Below are positions 62,405-64,000 of a stretch of DNA of 64,000 bases, one piece after another. The notes under the pieces are model-generated. The model did not search any database, was not told where the DNA came from, and worked only from the letters and a program-made list of their open reading frames with translations. How positions within the stretch are numbered: the stretch's first letter is position 1; each line of letters begins with the position of its first letter. Source of the stretch: Verrucomicrobiaceae bacterium UBA7681. Lineage in GTDB: Bacteria > Verrucomicrobiota > Verrucomicrobiia > Verrucomicrobiales > Verrucomicrobiaceae. The translations under genes and the position numbers were made by a program. The stretch is from the NCBI GenBank assembly GCA_002482965.1, contig DLGZ01000004.1, positions 231,580 to 295,579 on the forward strand. The letters are read 5' to 3'.

Positions 62405-62434
62405 ATTATAAATTTTCGTAAACAACTTAGTCAG
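62405..62434 (-). promoter_or_regulatory. Candidate promoter of the DUF262-HEPN operon
   Basis: On the minus strand CTGACT, 18 bp, TATAAT ends 18 bp upstream of the DUF262 ATG, within an AT-rich stretch. The -10 is a perfect consensus. Confidence 0.5.
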
Positions 62435-62700
62435 ATTCGGCGAAAGGCCTCGCTTTTTTCTCCATATATTTTTGGAGAGCGTTTTCCGCGGGTTCTGTGA
62501 TGCTGCGGTGGCGCTGTAAACCGCTAGCGCAAAAGATGGCTCTAATCTGGTGCGCTGGCGGGTGGGGAGGGCTAGGATCATGCGGCAGGCGGCCTCGTGG
62601 ATGCGCACGCCCATGAGGAAGCGTTCGGCTCCGCTCTTGGCCATGAGCCGGGTGTGAACGAGGGCAGCGATGTCTGCGGCGGTGTCGGTGGAGATTGAGA
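62435..62700 (-). pseudogene. Remnant of a small helical protein gene
   Basis: On the minus strand a frame without a good start reads STDTAADIAALVHTRLMAKSGAERFLMGVRIHEAACRMILAL, the typical core of a short uncharacterised bacterial family (LMAKSGAERFLMG). It then runs into unrelated sequence. It appears truncated at both ends. Confidence 0.45.
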
Positions 62701-62720
62701 CCGCTGAGGACGGTCGCCAG

Positions 62721-62750
62721 AATAGGTCATAGAGGTCTTATAAGACTTAT
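62721..62750. repeat. Short palindromic repeat downstream of the four-helix-bundle gene
   Basis: AATAGGTCATAGAGGTCTTA and GTCTTATAAGAC (a perfect 12-bp palindrome) share the AATAGGTC word with the palindrome at 63491. Confidence 0.6.
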
Positions 62751-62788
62751 GGGTTGGAGGGGAGGCTGCCGGGGGCCTGCGCGGGGTG

Positions 62789-63460
62789 TCAGTCTTGCTT
62801 GGGAGCGGGTGGCCTGGGTTTGCGTGGCTGGGACCGCCGCTGGTTCCCGTTCGTGGGACCAGGCGGCTTGGGTTGGGGCGGCTGGGACCGTTGCTGCTTC
62901 CGGTACTCCACGCGGGCCCGCGTCATGCGCTCGCGGATGCCGCCTTGTTTGACAAAGTCCTTCTCAAGGCGGCGGCGCTGCTGGTCGAGGAGATAGTTGG
63001 CCTGGTGGATGAGGCAAAGGGCGATGTTGGCGAGGACTTCGGGCGGGCGGGTCTCGAAGAAGGCTCGGTAGGTTTCGAAGGATTCACCGGGTTTCCTGCC
63101 GAGTCTGCGGACGTAGAGCGCTTCTTTGGAATCTTTCTCCCAGGTGGCGTAGTCGCGCACGCGGAGGAAGTCCTGGTAGTCGAGCAGCAGTTCTTCCAGG
63201 CTGGCCCGGGCGACGTTGATCAGTTTTATCTCGGTCTCCGCTGAGACAATGGAAGCTTTGCAGCCTTCTCCGATGTTTTGTTTCCCGGAACGCGCGGACT
63301 GCACCATCTGGTCGATGGTGCGGTCTCCTCGATGGAGGAACTTGTGGCAGAAGCGGAAGGTGAAGTCGTAGATGACTTCCGTTTTCTGATAGGAGAGGAG
63401 CTTCTGGTAGTTGCCGGTCTTCGGAAGAAAGGGCGGTGGGTCTTCTTCGTCAGAGGGCAT
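62789..63460 (-). CDS. Four-helix-bundle protein (23S rRNA IVS-type), suffix-domain variant
   Basis: A 223-residue protein. The helical core with YDFTFRFCHKFLHRGDRTIDQMVQSARSGKQNIGEGCKASIVSAETEIKLINVARASLEELLLDYQDFL is the four-helix bundle found in proteins encoded by rRNA intervening sequences and in Avd accessory proteins of diversity-generating retroelements. The C-terminal 45 residues are basic and Pro/Gln/Arg-rich and probably bind nucleic acid. Palindromes lie on both sides of the gene. Confidence 0.85.
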   Translation of the reverse strand: MPSDEEDPPPFLPKTGNYQKLLSYQKTEVIYDFTFRFCHKFLHRGDRTIDQMVQSARSGKQNIGEGCKASIVSAETEIKLINVARASLEELLLDYQDFLRVRDYATWEKDSKEALYVRRLGRKPGESFETYRAFFETRPPEVLANIALCLIHQANYLLDQQRRRLEKDFVKQGGIRERMTRARVEYRKQQRSQPPQPKPPGPTNGNQRRSQPRKPRPPAPKQD

Positions 63461-63490
63461 GGGATGCGGCGGGGTGGTTAAGGACTCCGG

Positions 63491-63521
63491 AATAGGTCCT
63501 ATACGGCATATAGGACCTATT
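63491..63521. repeat. Palindrome upstream of the four-helix-bundle gene
   Basis: AATAGGTCCTATA and TATAGGACCTATT form a perfect 13-bp stem around CGGCA. It sits between thiC and the four-helix-bundle gene and could also act as terminator for thiC. Confidence 0.8.
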
Positions 63522-63535
63522 TCTGGCTCTGGGGC

Positions 63536-64000
63536 TTATGAGGCGGTGGCGTACACCTCCGCCCCCGCTTCCACGAACTCCTTGCTCTTCTCCGCCATGC
63601 CCTTGGCCAGCGCTTCCTCTTCAGAAATCGCCTGCTCCGCCGCATACTTGCGGACGTCTTCGGTGATCTTCATGCTGCAGAAGTGCGGGCCGCACATGCT
63701 GCAGAAGTGGGCGGACTTGGCGCCGTCTTGGGGGAGGGTTTCGTCGTGGAAGGAGCGGGCGGTGACGGGGTCGAGGCTCAGATTGAACTGGTCTTCCCAG
63801 CGGAACTCGAAGCGGGCTTTGCTGAGGGCGTTGTCGCGATACTGGGCACCGGGGTGGCCTTTGGCGAGGTCGGCGGCGTGGGCGGCGAGTTTATACGTGA
63901 TGACGCCGACTTTGACGTCTTCCTTGTTGGGCAGGCCGAGGTGTTCCTTGGGGGTGACGTAGCAGAGCATGGCGCAGCCGTACCAGCCGATCATGGCGGC
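63536..64000 (-). CDS. thiC: Phosphomethylpyrimidine synthase ThiC, C-terminal part
   Basis: An open frame on the minus strand enters from the right edge and covers the last about 155 residues of ThiC: AMLCYVTPKEHLGLPNKEDVKVGVITYKLAAHAADLAKGHPGAQYRDNALSKARFEFRWEDQFNLSLDP and the C-terminal cluster motif CSMCGPHFCSMKI. This radical-SAM enzyme makes the thiamine pyrimidine from AIR. The rest lies outside the window. Confidence 0.97.
   Translation of the reverse strand, partial: AAMIGWYGCAMLCYVTPKEHLGLPNKEDVKVGVITYKLAAHAADLAKGHPGAQYRDNALSKARFEFRWEDQFNLSLDPVTARSFHDETLPQDGAKSAHFCSMCGPHFCSMKITEDVRKYAAEQAISEEEALAKGMAEKSKEFVEAGAEVYATAS

Noticed and set aside
62384..62644. 86-aa minus-strand frame with an internal ATG
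   Set aside because: It is the middle of a truncated frame: the recognisable part begins upstream of the ATG and the C-terminus is unrelated sequence, so I list it as a pseudogene remnant.

Overview
The window reads as a high-GC chromosome segment of a Verrucomicrobiota bacterium, probably close to Prosthecobacter (inference from gene content, no search run). Pointers are a PVC-type secreted dehydrogenase with a C-terminal CxxCH haem site (16411-18894), several secreted LamG/DUF1080-like proteins, small Lys/Ala-rich basic proteins, an L17 with a long Ala/Lys tail, and many twin SGNH or metallophosphoesterase exported enzymes. No rRNA, tRNA or CRISPR array was recognised.

Layout. 0-4.5 kb: a partial RlmM-like gene, then a minus-strand run ending in a multi-PAS histidine kinase and its NarL-type regulator. 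4.6-6.0 kb: a YejK/NdpA nucleoid protein and a SUI1 factor. 6-19 kb: secreted protein, FabV enoyl reductase, lactonase, CocE-type hydrolase, sugar transferase, AroD, a lipoprotein D,D-carboxypeptidase, SGNH hydrolase and the PVC cytochrome. 19-24 kb: a basic small protein, Gfo/Idh oxidoreductase, rplQ-rpoA, and a thioredoxin-PDZ-CxxCH protein. 24-32 kb: zinc-ribbon membrane protein, orphan XylH-like permease, uracil-DNA glycosylase, two molybdenum oxidoreductases (a SorA-like one and MsrP with MsrQ), a lectin-domain protein and a methyltransferase. 32-41 kb: YjdM, AlkB-type monooxygenase, O-methyltransferase, a LysR/SDR divergent pair, a peroxiredoxin-like protein and a SUKH protein. 41.5-44.7 kb: a TetR-led minus-strand cluster (TetR, YciI, Tag, RlmN, cupin) with a perfect 20-bp palindromic operator. 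45-56 kb: OafA-like acyltransferase, ECF41-type sigma factor with a cupin, FKBP lipoprotein, MtfA, metallophosphoesterase, and an OmpA protein flanked by two paralogous small lipoproteins.

56.4-63.5 kb is an accessory region rich in repeats. It holds a DUF1016 PDDEXK nuclease lying between two broken copies of one secreted-protein gene, an Mrr-like restriction endonuclease, a tightly coupled DUF262 plus HEPN gene pair in visibly AT-richer DNA, and a four-helix-bundle protein bounded by palindromes. I regard the DUF262-HEPN pair and its surrounding nuclease cluster as the best candidate for an undescribed defence-type system. The window ends inside thiC.

Most intergenic hairpins are Rho-independent terminators; two minus-strand ones share a GCAA tetraloop. 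Two REP/BIME-like hairpin pairs lie at 49.2 and 51.1 kb.
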